From Lysinibacillus fusiformis (GTDB lineage Bacteria > Bacillota > Bacilli > Bacillales_A > Planococcaceae), in contig NZ_PYWL01000004.1 in NCBI RefSeq assembly GCF_003049525.1, positions 1-64,000 of the forward strand: a stretch of 64,000 nt of DNA, in the 5' to 3' direction. The position numbers and the translations under genes are program-made. The notes under the pieces are model-generated. The model did not search any database. It was not told where the DNA came from and saw nothing but the letters and a program-made list of their open reading frames with translations. Positions 28,730 through 38,401 of this stretch are shown here, in pieces (positions within the stretch are counted from its first letter, which is position 1; each line of letters opens with the position of its first letter).

Positions 28730-29215
28730 TGATAATATTTCAATAAATCACCATATCACCATGTAGTAGACATAGATATTCAAGGTTACTTTGATAATTT
28801 CAATCAGTCAAAACTGCTAAAACAAAAGTACAATATAGGAATCTGTGATAGAAGGGTGTTCAGTGTAAGCTAGTATTGGTATCCCAACCAAAGGAACTCC
28901 GCAAGGAGGGATTCTCCCACCTCCTTGTTCCAATATTGTATGGAACAATTTAGATTGGTGTATAAGCAATCAATGGGAAAATATTAAAACTAGTTCCAAT
29001 TAAAATCTACATGAAAAGGAACTACGACCTTAAAATTTTTAGATACGATCTCAAGGACCCCATACTAAACCTGATTCATATGCGTGCAATATCTAGATGA
29101 AACATTAGACCATTCAAAAACGATAACTAGGAAAGATTTTAAAAGAGAATCACGAAAGATTCTGTTAAATGATCGCTTTCCCTGAAGCTGCAAAAATCTC
29201 TTATCCAGCATTTCA
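28730..29215 (+). pseudogene. Group II intron reverse transcriptase fragment
   Basis: Plus-strand frames read VVDIDIQGYFDNFNQSKLLK, the first catalytic Asp region of LtrA-type reverse transcriptases, then across frameshifts the segments for GIPTKGTPQGGI and LPPLLSNI-like words. The downstream YADD motif is not intact. I see no complete intron RNA domain V. It is a small leftover of a retroelement. Confidence 0.8.
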
Positions 29216-29344
29216 AAAGAAGACGTGAGTTAAAAAGAACTGTTAGTGTTAGTGAAATATACGATTTATAAAATTGAATCACTTAATGCAAACGTTCAGT
29301 CTGATAAAAGTGACAAACAAAAGTCCTTGTGCTATTTAGATATT

Positions 29345-29706
29345 TTCGGTATTTTTTATATTAATTTTTTTGCCATATTATAAGTTTATTAAGCTCTTAA
29401 AAGCAAACAAAATAGTATAATGCCATTAATATTACGTACTTATTAAAGTATATATAAAATTATACATTAATATATATGTATTTTAGTATGAATTTGGCTA
29501 CATTTATACTATATTTGCTAAAACGTGTGAGAAGAACTATTCTTTTTTATATAAAAAATAAACTCAAAAGGAGAATATATGTATAGAAAAAGAAGAAAAT
29601 TAGTACAAAAAAACTTTAGCTAAAGTTGCTAGTACATCTATGGGAACAATATATGCTATAGAATTACAATGTTTAGCTATTGAAAATTAAATTAATACTT
29701 CATAGT
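29345..29706 (+). pseudogene. MTX-toxin gene fragment: promoter and 5' end
   Basis: The segment aligns with 22090-22450. It keeps the AAAATAGTATAATGC promoter core, ATTACGTACTTAT, the ACTCAAAAGGAGAA ribosome binding site and the start (ATG 29579; MYRKRRKLVQKN then a stop after a frameshift in an A-run). The signal-peptide-coding part follows in other frames (TSMGTIYAIE). Similarity ends at about 29706. It lies 290 bases upstream of the second MCP gene. Confidence 0.88.
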
Positions 29707-29994
29707 CTAATTATGAAAAAACTTATTTAAGTGTAATTCTGAATTTCACATATTTTTTTACCTGATATTCTATTGCAACATTTTTAAGACTCTTCAGGCA
29801 AGTATAATTCTCTAGTTTCTCTGCATATATAGATGTAGCAATTTCAATAGCTACACTATATTTTGTAGATGTTGTTCACATATTTATAGGAGGTGGGTGA
29901 ACTCTGTTTAATAATGTTAGAAATTTAAAAAAATTTTGAATATTCTTTTTATTTAGTGCACAACTAATTTAAATCAAAACGGAGGGTATTAACC

Positions 29995-31707
29995 TTGGTT
30001 CGTAATCTATCCATATTTAAAAAGTTAGTTCTATTAATGTCTATAGCAATTATAACTGTTGGTATTATTCTAATGATTGGATATAACACAATGAAATCTC
30101 TGGAGAATATTACAGAAAGTATTTTTAAAGATCGGCTAGAACCAAGTATAATTCTAGGTGATTATAGTCTTAACAATCAAATTATTGTTTCAGATATGTA
30201 TCGTTCTTTCCTATTTACAGATGAAGCAACAATTAAGCAAATTAATGATGAAGTGCAGAATGCATTTGAAGATAATGAAAAGAACCTTCAAATACTAAAG
30301 GATACTTATTTGTACCCGGATGAGGATAAAATATTAAGCGAATTAATTGAGCAACTTCCAAGCTTCAAAGAAAATATGGAAAAAGTATTCCAACTAAGTC
30401 TTGCCAACAAGAATGAGGAAGCTATTAGCTTCTTTAATTCAAATGCCAAGCCTATTTACGACACTATTTTATCAAAAGGGGTAGAGTTGATAGATTTGAA
30501 TAAGAAATATGCAAATAAATTGCATATTGAAAGTGAAGTTGCTGCAAGTAAAGGTATAACGTTTTCTCTAATTATTTCAATTGTATTAGGTATTCTATAT
30601 GTGGTAATTGGCTTAATAATTGTAAGGAAATATTTAATTGCTCCTATAAATAAATTAATATTTGCTGTCCAACGAGCCGAAGCTGGAGAATTAGATTTTA
30701 ATGTAGATTATAATTCAAAAGATGAAATAGGAGTACTAACATCTTCATTTAGCCAAATGACCGCTCAATTACGAAATCTTATTGGTCAAATGAAACATTC
30801 ATCTGAGCAGTTGGCAGCATTTTCGCTTGAGCTATCGTCAAGTGCTGAACAAACAAGTGAGGCAAGTGAGCACATAGCAACGGTTACGTTAGAGGTAGCA
30901 AGTGGCTCAGACGAACAAGTCAGAACTATTACAGAAACATCAGATATTGTAAATCATATGGTGCAAAATGTCGGAATAATAGCTAGAAATTCTACTAACG
31001 TGACAGAGGCTGCTACACAAGCAAAAAAACTATCTTTAGATGGAAATAATATTATTCAAAATGCAGTTGTACAAATGAATACGATTGAGACAACTATTGG
31101 TAGTTTAAGTGTTATTATTAGTGGTTTAGGTGAACGTTCATCTGAGATTGGAGACATCGTTGAAGTAATTACAAGTATTGCTACCCAAACTAATTTACTA
31201 GCATTAAATGCAGCGATAGAAGCTGCAAGAGCAGGAGAGCACGGAAAAGGCTTTGCGATCGTTTCGGAAGAAGTACGAAAATTGGCAGAAGAATCATCTA
31301 CTTCGGCCCTGAGAATTTCTGAGCTAATTAAAAGGATTCAAAGTGAAACTAACAAATTGGTAGACTCCATGCAGTTCACAACGAATGAAGTGAAAACAGG
31401 CATTCATAATGTGAATACAGCGGGTGACTCATTTGAAAAGATTCAACATGCTATTAATGAGGTATCTGTTCAAATTCATGAAGTGTCTAGTTCTGTAGAG
31501 CAGATGGTAGTTGGTGCAGATCAAATGTCCAAAACTATGGAACAAATTAATGAAATTTCTCAAAACAATGCAAGCGGAACTCAAAATATCTCAGCTGCTA
31601 CTGAAGAACAATTAGCCTCTATGCAGGAAATTACTGCATCTACTACAGAGCTTTCTAAAATGGCGGAAGACTTACATGAAAAAACAAATATGTTTAAGTT
31701 TAGATAG
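29995..31707 (+). CDS. Methyl-accepting chemotaxis protein, paralogue of 19134-20843
   Basis: This 570-residue chemoreceptor has the same layout: first membrane segment about 10-30, helical extracellular sensor, second membrane segment ([20 protein letters not shown]), HAMP domain and signalling coiled coil with the tip [20 protein letters not shown]. The first 25 residues and the cytoplasmic part are almost the same as in the other copy, while the sensor region has diverged more. The start is TTG 29995 (GGAGGG upstream), matching the GTG of the paralogue. The C-terminus ends in FKFR, and no CheR-binding pentapeptide is visible. Confidence 0.95.
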   Translation: MVRNLSIFKKLVLLMSIAIITVGIILMIGYNTMKSLENITESIFKDRLEPSIILGDYSLNNQIIVSDMYRSFLFTDEATIKQINDEVQNAFEDNEKNLQILKDTYLYPDEDKILSELIEQLPSFKENMEKVFQLSLANKNEEAISFFNSNAKPIYDTILSKGVELIDLNKKYANKLHIESEVAASKGITFSLIISIVLGILYVVIGLIIVRKYLIAPINKLIFAVQRAEAGELDFNVDYNSKDEIGVLTSSFSQMTAQLRNLIGQMKHSSEQLAAFSLELSSSAEQTSEASEHIATVTLEVASGSDEQVRTITETSDIVNHMVQNVGIIARNSTNVTEAATQAKKLSLDGNNIIQNAVVQMNTIETTIGSLSVIISGLGERSSEIGDIVEVITSIATQTNLLALNAAIEAARAGEHGKGFAIVSEEVRKLAEESSTSALRISELIKRIQSETNKLVDSMQFTTNEVKTGIHNVNTAGDSFEKIQHAINEVSVQIHEVSSSVEQMVVGADQMSKTMEQINEISQNNASGTQNISAATEEQLASMQEITASTTELSKMAEDLHEKTNMFKFR

Positions 31708-32170
31708 GGCAAAATAGGGGAAGATGTTCATCAAATACTGATCAAGTCTATAAAATAATTCCTATAATTATATAGTGTTGAAATTATGAGGTAGGTTGCA
31801 CTATTTAGAATTAAGTTTCTATATTTATAATAGCTAAGTCCGTATTCAAATAAGCATAAAATGTGCAACACCATCCAGATACCCGTAGATAGTAGAAATA
31901 TAATAAAAAAACAATGTGTGGCTTGATTTCAGAATTCTCAAGAGTCAATTAGTTTACCTTTTTGTTAATGCTTCATTTTTGTAAAAAGACATATTTGTAT
32001 GATGGCTGTTTTTTCTTTATACGTAACCCAAAAGCCTTAATTGGTACGTTATCAATGTATCAATTAATTCGGGATATATTGCGAATAGTTGTTACAAGAG
32101 AAAAATGGATAAATTAGATTAAGACTTGGTATATTTAAAGTTAATAAAATAATTATTTCAAAATTAAAAC

Positions 32171-32250
32171 TGTCCAGATATACGTGGGTAAGAATTTACG
32201 GACATTCGAAAAGCCGTAAAATATACAATCCTATAGAATAAGTCTGGACA
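32171..32250. repeat. Possible MITE-like element with 8-bp terminal inverted repeats
   Basis: TGTCCAGA at the left end pairs with TCTGGACA at the right end of an 80-bp AT-rich segment. An inner pair (TTACGG / CCGTAA) adds structure. No transposase match was found, so this is weakly supported. Confidence 0.35.
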
Positions 32251-32547
32251 TTCATGTCTAAAGTGTTTGACTATATACTGTAAACAAAGCTAATTAATGG
32301 TTATAGATATAGAGGAGCTGCTTTAAACCAAGTACAACCTACAAATGTTCATCTGAAATTTAGCAAGAACAAGAAGAATGTTGTTCCTTTTAGATATTCG
32401 CATAATACAATCTAACTATACTTAGTCCCTGTTTATAAAACGTCTAAAACCCTTGGTAGTAGAGGGGTTGGCGTTTTTTTTATTTTAATGTATAGGAATG
32501 GAAACTGCAACTAACCTTAAAGTATCTTTAAAAGGAACCTTTTGTAA

Positions 32548-32690
32548 GTGGTTGTCATAAAAGTGCCGAAACACTCGTTTAGCTAGCGAGTGTTTTTTTG
32601 CGAAACCATTGATATAAGAATGGTTGTGGTAGATCATTAAATTATTATTTTTTTAACATAATAGAGAAAGAGGGAAGTAGGGGAAATTGG
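32548..32690. repeat. Dispersed repeat R, copy 1
   Basis: The segment starts GTGGTTGTCATAAAA, contains the hairpin ACACTCG...CGAGTGT followed by seven Ts, and then TTGATATA and AATG words. A diverged copy in the same orientation starts at 34284. The hairpin plus T-run is terminator-like. Confidence 0.65.
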
Positions 32691-32791
32691 GGTATGGGGG
32701 AATGAACAGTTTTTATAAACAAAAAACTACTCTAAATTGAGTAGCATAATTCAAAGATACATTATTTCAAGTTTACATTATCTATTCCCAT

Positions 32792-32871
32792 TTATACGCT
32801 GCCAAGCAATAGACAATATTTTTAGCCCCAATTCAGCCCCAAATCGTCCCAGAACAAAGCATTAATATGCT
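32792..32871. repeat. Att-like repeat A
   Basis: The order is TTATACGC(T/C)GCCAAG, then direct GCCCCAA words at about 11-base spacing, then a palindromic ATTAATATGC box. The same order recurs at 33590-33672 and in part at 34122-34150. Such multi-word repeats may be leftovers of site-specific integration. Confidence 0.6.
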
Positions 32872-33094
32872 ATATCTTGCACAGTTCAAAAATACGAAAA
32901 AACCTGTAAAAGGTTGATGTTATGGGATTTCCATCCTAGCTGTTGTTATACTATGCATCGTTTTCACAGTATATCATGTAATAGTGTGGATGGGTTTTGG
33001 ACTATATGATTATAATTTAAAGAGTGCCCTAAAAAACTTTCATTTCTTTAGAAGAAATCATTCAAAATATTAACTTTTCACTTATAGAATTAAT

Positions 33095-33165
33095 TCTTTT
33101 TTGATACATGTACTAACCTTAACCGGATATTGGAGTTTCTTTTCATAGTACCTCAAAAATTATTT
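33095..33165 (-). pseudogene. cotJC N-terminal remnant
   Basis: The minus strand reads RYYEKKLQYPVKV, the conserved start of the spore-coat manganese-catalase-like protein CotJC (YYEKKLQYPV). The rest of the gene is missing. It directly follows the cotJB remnant, as in the cotJABC operon. Confidence 0.75.
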
Positions 33166-33194
33166 CTCCTAAACTCATATTTTGGACCAGCCAT

Positions 33195-33450
33195 GGCTAA
33201 GGCGTATCAACCCATTTGAAAGGATAGTCCGAATAGCTTGAATAACTTATTCCAAAATTCATTAATGACAAAATTTTTGCTCAAAATTAACTTTAAGTAT
33301 CATAATTTTTTCAGTATTTTCATTAAATTGCTGAATTGCATCATAATCATTGGGATGAGTATCCAAGTATAGATTTAATTCAGCAATGACAAAATCGATG
33401 GCTTATATTTCTTAGAGTAGGATATAAAATTCGGGTGGCATCTTTTTACT
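33195..33450 (-). pseudogene. cotJB spore coat gene, decayed
   Basis: With two in-frame stops the minus strand reads MPPEFYILL, then AIDFVIAELNLYLDTHPNDY and DAIQQFNENTEKIMILKVNF, which is the CotJB core. The C-terminal region (with FEWVDTPWP in intact homologues) is frameshifted. The intact protein is about 85-90 residues. A CotJA-like tail (LALSPYQPPVRRE) can be read just upstream at about 33455-33540. The cotJ operon at this site has decayed. Confidence 0.85.
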
Positions 33451-33589
33451 CACTCTGCTTCCCTCCTTACTGGAGGCTGGTAGGGACTAAGCGCTAAGTT
33501 CCATTCTTTATATTTCTCATCATAGTATTTTAGATTAGAAAATTTTTTAAAAATTGAGTTAATACTTATTACTAAATTTGAAATTTTGC

Positions 33590-33672
33590 TTATACGCCGC
33601 CAAGAATTATTAATATTATATTAGCCCCAACATAGTCCCAAAGCGAGCCCCAACTGTGTGCATTAATATGCA
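33590..33672. repeat. Att-like repeat B
   Basis: This copy has TTATACGCCGCCAAG, three GCCCCAA-like words and the palindrome TGCATTAATATGCA, in the same order and orientation as repeat A. Together with A and the partial copy C it brackets the cotJ debris. Confidence 0.6.
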
Positions 33673-34121
33673 TTGTGAGAAAATTGAAAAACCCCAAAAG
33701 ACTGCATATAACAGGCTTTTGAGGGCTTTGTAGGGTACATATTACAAAATAAAAAAATTAGTCCGTGTAACATTAAACCTATGATAAAAGTATTGATTTA
33801 TCTACGTTTATGAGGGTTTAAACAATAATATGCCCTAATTTTTTCTTCTTTAAAAATGATGTATAGTTAATTTTACAAGGCTTTTCTCAATTATCATATA
33901 CAGCTTTTTATATAATTTTAATATTTCTCAAGTTTATAAATGAAATGAATTAATTTAACCCACCAACTTTTTATTCTAAATATCAGCACTGATTTAATAC
34001 AGGACCATAAAAAGCAGGTCTACAACAGCCCCACTTCCACTTACATATTACTGTACACACGCTCGCCATTATCTAGCCGTACACTTTAACCGAAACGCCA
34101 TTTAAAATTCATCAGCCTCAC

Positions 34122-34150
34122 TTTTAGCCCCAATCAGCCCCAAGTTAATA
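34122..34150. repeat. Att-like repeat C, partial
   Basis: Only the double GCCCCAA part (TTTAGCCCCAATCAGCCCCA) and a TTAATA word are kept. Confidence 0.45.
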
Positions 34151-34283
34151 CCTTTTTATTCATTATTTTGCGGACTAGTAAAATTCATAAAACCCAATTA
34201 AACTTTGATATATCAATCTTCATCACTTCTTTAATGTCGTAGTGTGCAACATCACTAATTTACTGGGAAAAAAACACACCACC

Positions 34284-34430
34284 GAAGTGGTTGTCATAAA
34301 AAACGTAAAACACTCGTTTATATAGCGAGTGTTTTTTTGTAGGGAAACGTTGATATATCAATGTTTGTTGTGGTTCGTTAAGTAATAAGTAATATGAAAG
34401 GGTGAGAGGGGTGTTAGGGAATAGTACGTA
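34284..34430. repeat. Dispersed repeat R, copy 2
   Basis: This is a diverged direct copy of 32548-32690 with the same hairpin (ACACTCG / CGAGTGT) and T-run, followed by similar TTGATATA and GGTTCGTTAA words. Confidence 0.65.
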
Positions 34431-34445
34431 CCCCAAATTGTACCC

Positions 34446-34710
34446 TAAAATCATCTGTTCGATGGTCGAATTGAGATGAATAATAATCAAGCCGAAAATG
34501 CGATTCGTCGCAAGAACTGGCTTTTTTCTGTTAGTGAAGCCGGTGCTAAAGCAAATGCCATCTGTTTGAGTTAAGCAGAAACAGCCAAAACAAACGGCAT
34601 TGATTTCTATCGGTACCTTGTGAAGCTATTAACGGAGCTACCAAATTTATCGATTCAACAACAGCCAGAGACCTTACAAGATTACATGCCTTGGTGGAAA
34701 AATATCTAAC
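34446..34710 (+). pseudogene. IS66-family transposase C-terminal fragment
   Basis: The plus strand reads DGRIEMNNNQAENAIRRKNW then LFSVSEAGAKANA, the IS66 signature with the catalytic Glu in NQAENAIR. It continues to YRYLVKLLTELPNL and a normal tail ending DYMPWWKNI after an internal stop. The terminal sequence of the element probably lies near 34790. Confidence 0.85.
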
Positions 34711-35000
34711 CCACATGTTTAAAATAGCCCAGCTATCTGAAAAAAACTCAGATAGCTGGCTATACGTCGTGCGTACCAAGAAGGTGCGCTAATTTTTGTA
34801 TTTCAGGCTTACGCTTTATCAGCAACTAGCAATAAGCGTATTAAGGATAACATTGTAAAACAGATGATGGAGTGATGCAGAGGCTTCGTGCCTTATATGA
34901 ATTTATTGCCACAATCTTTGGATTGTGGCAATAAGCAATAAATAAGGATTTTTAAACCTCGCAAATTAATAATCAATTCTAATCAGGGTTTTTACTGTTC
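34711..35000. other. IS66 flank with hairpins
   Basis: Contains AGCCAGCTATCTGA-type inverted sequence at about 34722-34764 (terminator-like) and a perfect hairpin TTGCCACAATC / GATTGTGGCAA at about 34900-34932. No gene. Confidence 0.45.
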
Positions 35001-35004
35001 GTCC

Positions 35005-35391
35005 TCAAATACCTGTTTTATATTTATAAATATTTTTTTCTTTTTCAAAAATAGAAGTATTATGTTCATATTTTTTGGGATTAGATAACTTTTCAAGCTC
35101 TTGTATCAACATATCCTCTAAATCTATGGACTCTTTCATGTTTTCTGAGGTTTGTTTAACCTCCTTAACAAGTAATCTAACTAATTTTTGTCCATTCGAT
35201 TTCACAAGATATGTCCGTATATAACCATCTTCATATCTGGTTTCAAATTTAGGTTTGATATTTTTCTCGTTTTCGTCTTTGTCTTTATGTATATTTTTAA
35301 TTCCAAATAAATCTAAGAGACTTTCATTTTTTATATTTTTATTTACCTCTGTTTTCAAATAATTTAATGTATTACTGGCTTGAATTTGCAT
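35005..35391 (-). CDS. Hypothetical protein, 128 residues
   Basis: I do not recognise it. AAGGAG lies 8 bases before the ATG, and the frame is rich in charged residues (Lys/Glu/Asn), without signal peptide or membrane segment. The N-terminal MQIQASNTLNYLKTEVN is amphipathic. It stands alone between IS66 debris and the kinase-like gene, so context gives no function. Codon composition looks coding. Confidence 0.55.
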   Translation of the reverse strand: MQIQASNTLNYLKTEVNKNIKNESLLDLFGIKNIHKDKDENEKNIKPKFETRYEDGYIRTYLVKSNGQKLVRLLVKEVKQTSENMKESIDLEDMLIQELEKLSNPKKYEHNTSIFEKEKNIYKYKTGI

Positions 35392-35399
35392 TAATAATT

Positions 35400-36120
35400 C
35401 TCCTTAATTACAAAATATTTTAAGTCAAACACTTTAGTTAAATTTGAAATAGGTTTAATTTAGCATTTTTTATACTTTATTATAACCTTTATAGTTAATA
35501 AATGGGGGTTTTTGAAAATTCATTTAGTATTTTTAATATCAGTTTGCTGATGCACAAACATTATAGTATTAATAACTACAATATAATTCTTACAAAAGTA
35601 ATAGATGTTACATTCGTTATAGATTAGGTACTCAAAAATTTATCTTGTAAAATGGGAGGCAAGATGGTGCGATAAGGTTTTCCTCTCTTGGTATTTATAA
35701 AAACCTAAATATTAGGAAAAGACAGACCGACATTGATGATAATATTAATAAATAAGGCTAACAATAGAGCCACATCAAATCACTTTGAAAGTTTTTAATC
35801 AAGGTGGTTTAGGGTAAATGTTACTGATGGAGGGCTAAGAGGGTAGAACTGGTTCTTCTGCAGCTAACGAAGCAGTATACTTCCATGAGGAGAAATGTAT
35901 ATGGGAACTTATATTAGTTCCCAACGTTTTAAAATTAAAGAGAAAGTGTAGGAAACTTGGGTTTTAAGTGTGATATTTAGAATGTGGTGAAAAAGTAGGA
36001 AGATAGTACCACCTAATCTTTAACTGGTGTTAGTTAAAGATCAATGTGTAGACTGAATATTGTTAAAAGCGGTATTGAGTAATTAGATAGCGTAGTTTTC
36101 TTCAATGCAAATGATGGGAG
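35400..36120. other. Spacer upstream of the kinase-like gene
   Basis: I see no gene and no recognisable element. A GAGG-rich stretch at 35825-35900 has short open frames only. Confidence 0.35.
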
Positions 36121-36127
36121 AAATGAT

Positions 36128-36802
36128 ATGGAAAACGACTGGGACAAAGCTATAGGTTCTCTTTCTAAAATAAAAGTTTTTTCAAATCCGAATAACGAGC
36201 CAGTAACCATATGTGGTGAAGCTAATGATTTGAAGTGTATAGGTGTTGGTACAGATGCAGCTGTTTTTCAGTCTCTTTCTGTGCCGGCTTATGCATTTAA
36301 AATATATGCCAAAGACAAAGTACACAAAGTAAAAGTTGAAGCAACGGTTTATCAAGTATTAGAAGAATCACCTTACTTTTCAACATGTTTTGCTGCATAC
36401 AACGAATACCTGGTTTTAAGCTACGAAGAAGGAAAAACGCTCTTTGACTGCATTCTTCAGGGTATTCACATTCCAAAACAGGTTATAAATGAAGTGGAGG
36501 AAGCAAGAGAATATGTTCGGAAGAAGGGACTTAACCCTCGTGATATTCATTTGAAAAATATTTTACTACAAAATGGAAGGGCAAAAATAATTGATGTCTC
36601 TGAATACACACTACAAGGTAATGATCATCGATGGGAGCATTTAAAAAAAGGATATGAGCAATACTATCATTTAATAGATGGAAATTCTGTGCCGTTTTGG
36701 TTAGTAGAAACGATTCGAAAGTGGTATAACCAGCGTGGAAAGAATACTTCATTTGAAGAGTTTGCAAAAAATATTTTAAAACTTATGTTAAAAAATAAAT
36801 GA
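36128..36802 (+). CDS. Protein-kinase-like protein (small bacterial Ser/Thr kinase family)
   Basis: This 224-residue cytoplasmic protein has a protein-kinase fold pattern. A Gly-rich region (CIGVGTDAAVFQS, about 37-49) is followed by YAFKIYAKDK with the ATP-binding Lys, then VEATVYQVLEESPYF with the helix-C Glu. The catalytic loop is NPRDIHLKNILL (Asp at about 139, Asn 144) and the metal-binding Asp lies in IIDVSEY where other kinases have DFG. It is similar in size and layout to the small YrzF-type kinase-like proteins of Bacillus. It is monocistronic and followed by a hairpin at 36853-36891. Substrate unknown. Confidence 0.8.
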   Translation: MENDWDKAIGSLSKIKVFSNPNNEPVTICGEANDLKCIGVGTDAAVFQSLSVPAYAFKIYAKDKVHKVKVEATVYQVLEESPYFSTCFAAYNEYLVLSYEEGKTLFDCILQGIHIPKQVINEVEEAREYVRKKGLNPRDIHLKNILLQNGRAKIIDVSEYTLQGNDHRWEHLKKGYEQYYHLIDGNSVPFWLVETIRKWYNQRGKNTSFEEFAKNILKLMLKNK

Positions 36803-36852
36803 AATTATGAGTAGTTTAATAACAAGAAGGGGCTAACCTCTTATGATATTGA

Positions 36853-36891
36853 CCATCCACTGATTTTCCTATAAGAAAAGACAGTGGATGG
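36853..36891 (+). terminator. Hairpin after the kinase-like gene
   Basis: CCATCCACTG pairs with CAGTGGATGG, with an inner TTTTC/GAAAA pairing. The trailing T content is modest. A second weaker hairpin with eight Ts follows at 36954-36982. Confidence 0.6.
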
Positions 36892-37014
36892 GACATTATT
36901 ATGATTCATTTTAAGTATGATATATTAATTACTATAAATAAAATCATTATTAAAAGCCTCCAATTGTATAGAGGTTTTTTTTATGCATTTTACCTTATCG
37001 TCTATATCATGTTA

Positions 37015-38136
37015 TTAAACGTTTTTAATATCGCTATCTACGTCTTTGTTTTTTAATCTTCTGAACTTAGCTACGAATAGCAGTAATAATGGTAATAAAA
37101 TAGCAAAAACGGCTATAGCTAGTGGCCAAGTCTGCTGGTTGTATCGATCAGAATGAATGATATTCGCATGAACAATTTGAGAAAGAGCTATGGAAATCAT
37201 TCCAAGTGGAAGAATTAACGGTCTATGCTCCTTTAGTTTAAGTATGTGACTTAATCCAATTAAAGAAGCATAAAAATACATAAAAGCTCTTACAAATATT
37301 GTAACCATCCAGATAAAAGCCATAATAATTTCAACGCGTTGTAAAAAGTTTCCTACAGAAACTCTTTGCGCTAATGTATAACTCGGAAATGTTCTTAAAG
37401 TAGTATTAGTTACACCTAATACTAATATAGATAAAGCTATAAAAGCAGTTATAATAAATCCTCCAACTATTATTCCAATGTAAAAGCCCTTTTTCCCAGA
37501 TTCAAGATTATTAATAGCAGAAGGAAAAATCATTAATAGAACAATTAATGGAAATGAAAACAAGCCCATGAAATGTAACACACTATATATTAATGGCGGA
37601 ATGGATACTTCAAAAACTGGTTGTACATTTTTAATATCTATTTGGGGAGAAACAAAGAACAGGAAAATAATAAAAACAAACAAGAAAATCGGAAACAGTA
37701 TTTCTAAAGTACGCGCAAAAACTTCTATACCTTGATATGCTGCAAATAGAATAATAAAACTAAAAAGTATAGAAAATACAACCGGCGGCGTTTCCGGCAT
37801 CACTTCTGTTTGTAAAAAATTACCAATAAAGTATAGTAGCTCACCTGATGACAGAAGTGTTAACAGCACGAATGCTAAAGATATAATTTTTCCTATAAAG
37901 CTCCCCAAAAATTTTTCAGTTACTTCTGTAAGAGAAAGATTCATCATTTTATTGGATAAAGTGATATAAAGCTTTATTAAAAGTAAGCTTAATATTGTAC
38001 CTATGGTGGCTACAATCCAAGCATCCTGCTTTACTTCCAGCGCTAGGCTTGCGGGAATAATTAATATTCCTGTCCCAACTGTGAAGAAAATAACAAGTAT
38101 TGTGAATTGACGTGAACTTATCAACTGTTTTTCCAT
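37015..38136 (-). CDS. GerB-family spore germinant receptor membrane subunit
   Basis: This is the B subunit of a GerA-type receptor in the inner spore membrane, an APC-superfamily-like protein that helps recognise germinants. The 373 residues contain about ten membrane segments, starting with SSRQFTILVIFFTVGTGILI and including EVFARTLEILFPIFLFVFII. It is the last gene of a four-gene operon, 11 bases after the D gene. A charged tail (KFRRLKNKDVDSDIKNV) ends the protein. Confidence 0.92.
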   Translation of the reverse strand: MEKQLISSRQFTILVIFFTVGTGILIIPASLALEVKQDAWIVATIGTILSLLLIKLYITLSNKMMNLSLTEVTEKFLGSFIGKIISLAFVLLTLLSSGELLYFIGNFLQTEVMPETPPVVFSILFSFIILFAAYQGIEVFARTLEILFPIFLFVFIIFLFFVSPQIDIKNVQPVFEVSIPPLIYSVLHFMGLFSFPLIVLLMIFPSAINNLESGKKGFYIGIIVGGFIITAFIALSILVLGVTNTTLRTFPSYTLAQRVSVGNFLQRVEIIMAFIWMVTIFVRAFMYFYASLIGLSHILKLKEHRPLILPLGMISIALSQIVHANIIHSDRYNQQTWPLAIAVFAILLPLLLLFVAKFRRLKNKDVDSDIKNV

Positions 38137-38147
38137 ATAAATGCCTC

Positions 38148-38399
38148 TTATAAGTTATTTTTATTTAACAATGTTTCTTTTAGCAAGTTACTGATTGGTT
38201 GGAAAATATACATGATAGGCTCCAATGGGCTGATAATTAGAGCATTAAAAACTACAGCAATATTTAAGAATGTCCCCATGAATAACAAAATAGAGAATGT
38301 CCAAATTAATTTAGTGCCACCTTTTTTTAATTTTGGAAGTTCAATAACAACAATAACAATTGAAATTATTAATATGCCTAAGGTGATAAACATAGTCAA
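38148..38399 (-). CDS. Small D-type subunit of the germinant receptor operon
   Basis: This 83-residue protein has two predicted membrane segments (about 5-22 and 33-60). Small two-helix proteins of this kind (GerKD-like D subunits) are encoded in many gerA-type operons and modulate receptor-dependent germination. Position between the C and B genes and size support the assignment; sequence conservation in this group is low. Confidence 0.75.
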   Translation of the reverse strand: MTMFITLGILIISIVIVVIELPKLKKGGTKLIWTFSILLFMGTFLNIAVVFNALIISPLEPIMYIFQPISNLLKETLLNKNNL

Positions 38400-38401
38400 T
38401 T

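Larger units (their letters stand above)
31720..33090. other. Gene-poor accessory debris with repeats
   Basis: No intact gene is present. A protein-like plus-strand piece ends at about 32415 (RYRGAALNQVQPTNVHLKFS) but lacks a start. Listed separately are an 80-bp element at 32171-32250, a repeated hairpin region at 32548 and an att-like repeat at 32792. Confidence 0.4.

Noticed and set aside
34260..34490. Minus-strand 76-codon frame
   Set aside because: It runs across repeat R and into IS66 debris without a start signal, so it is a chance frame.
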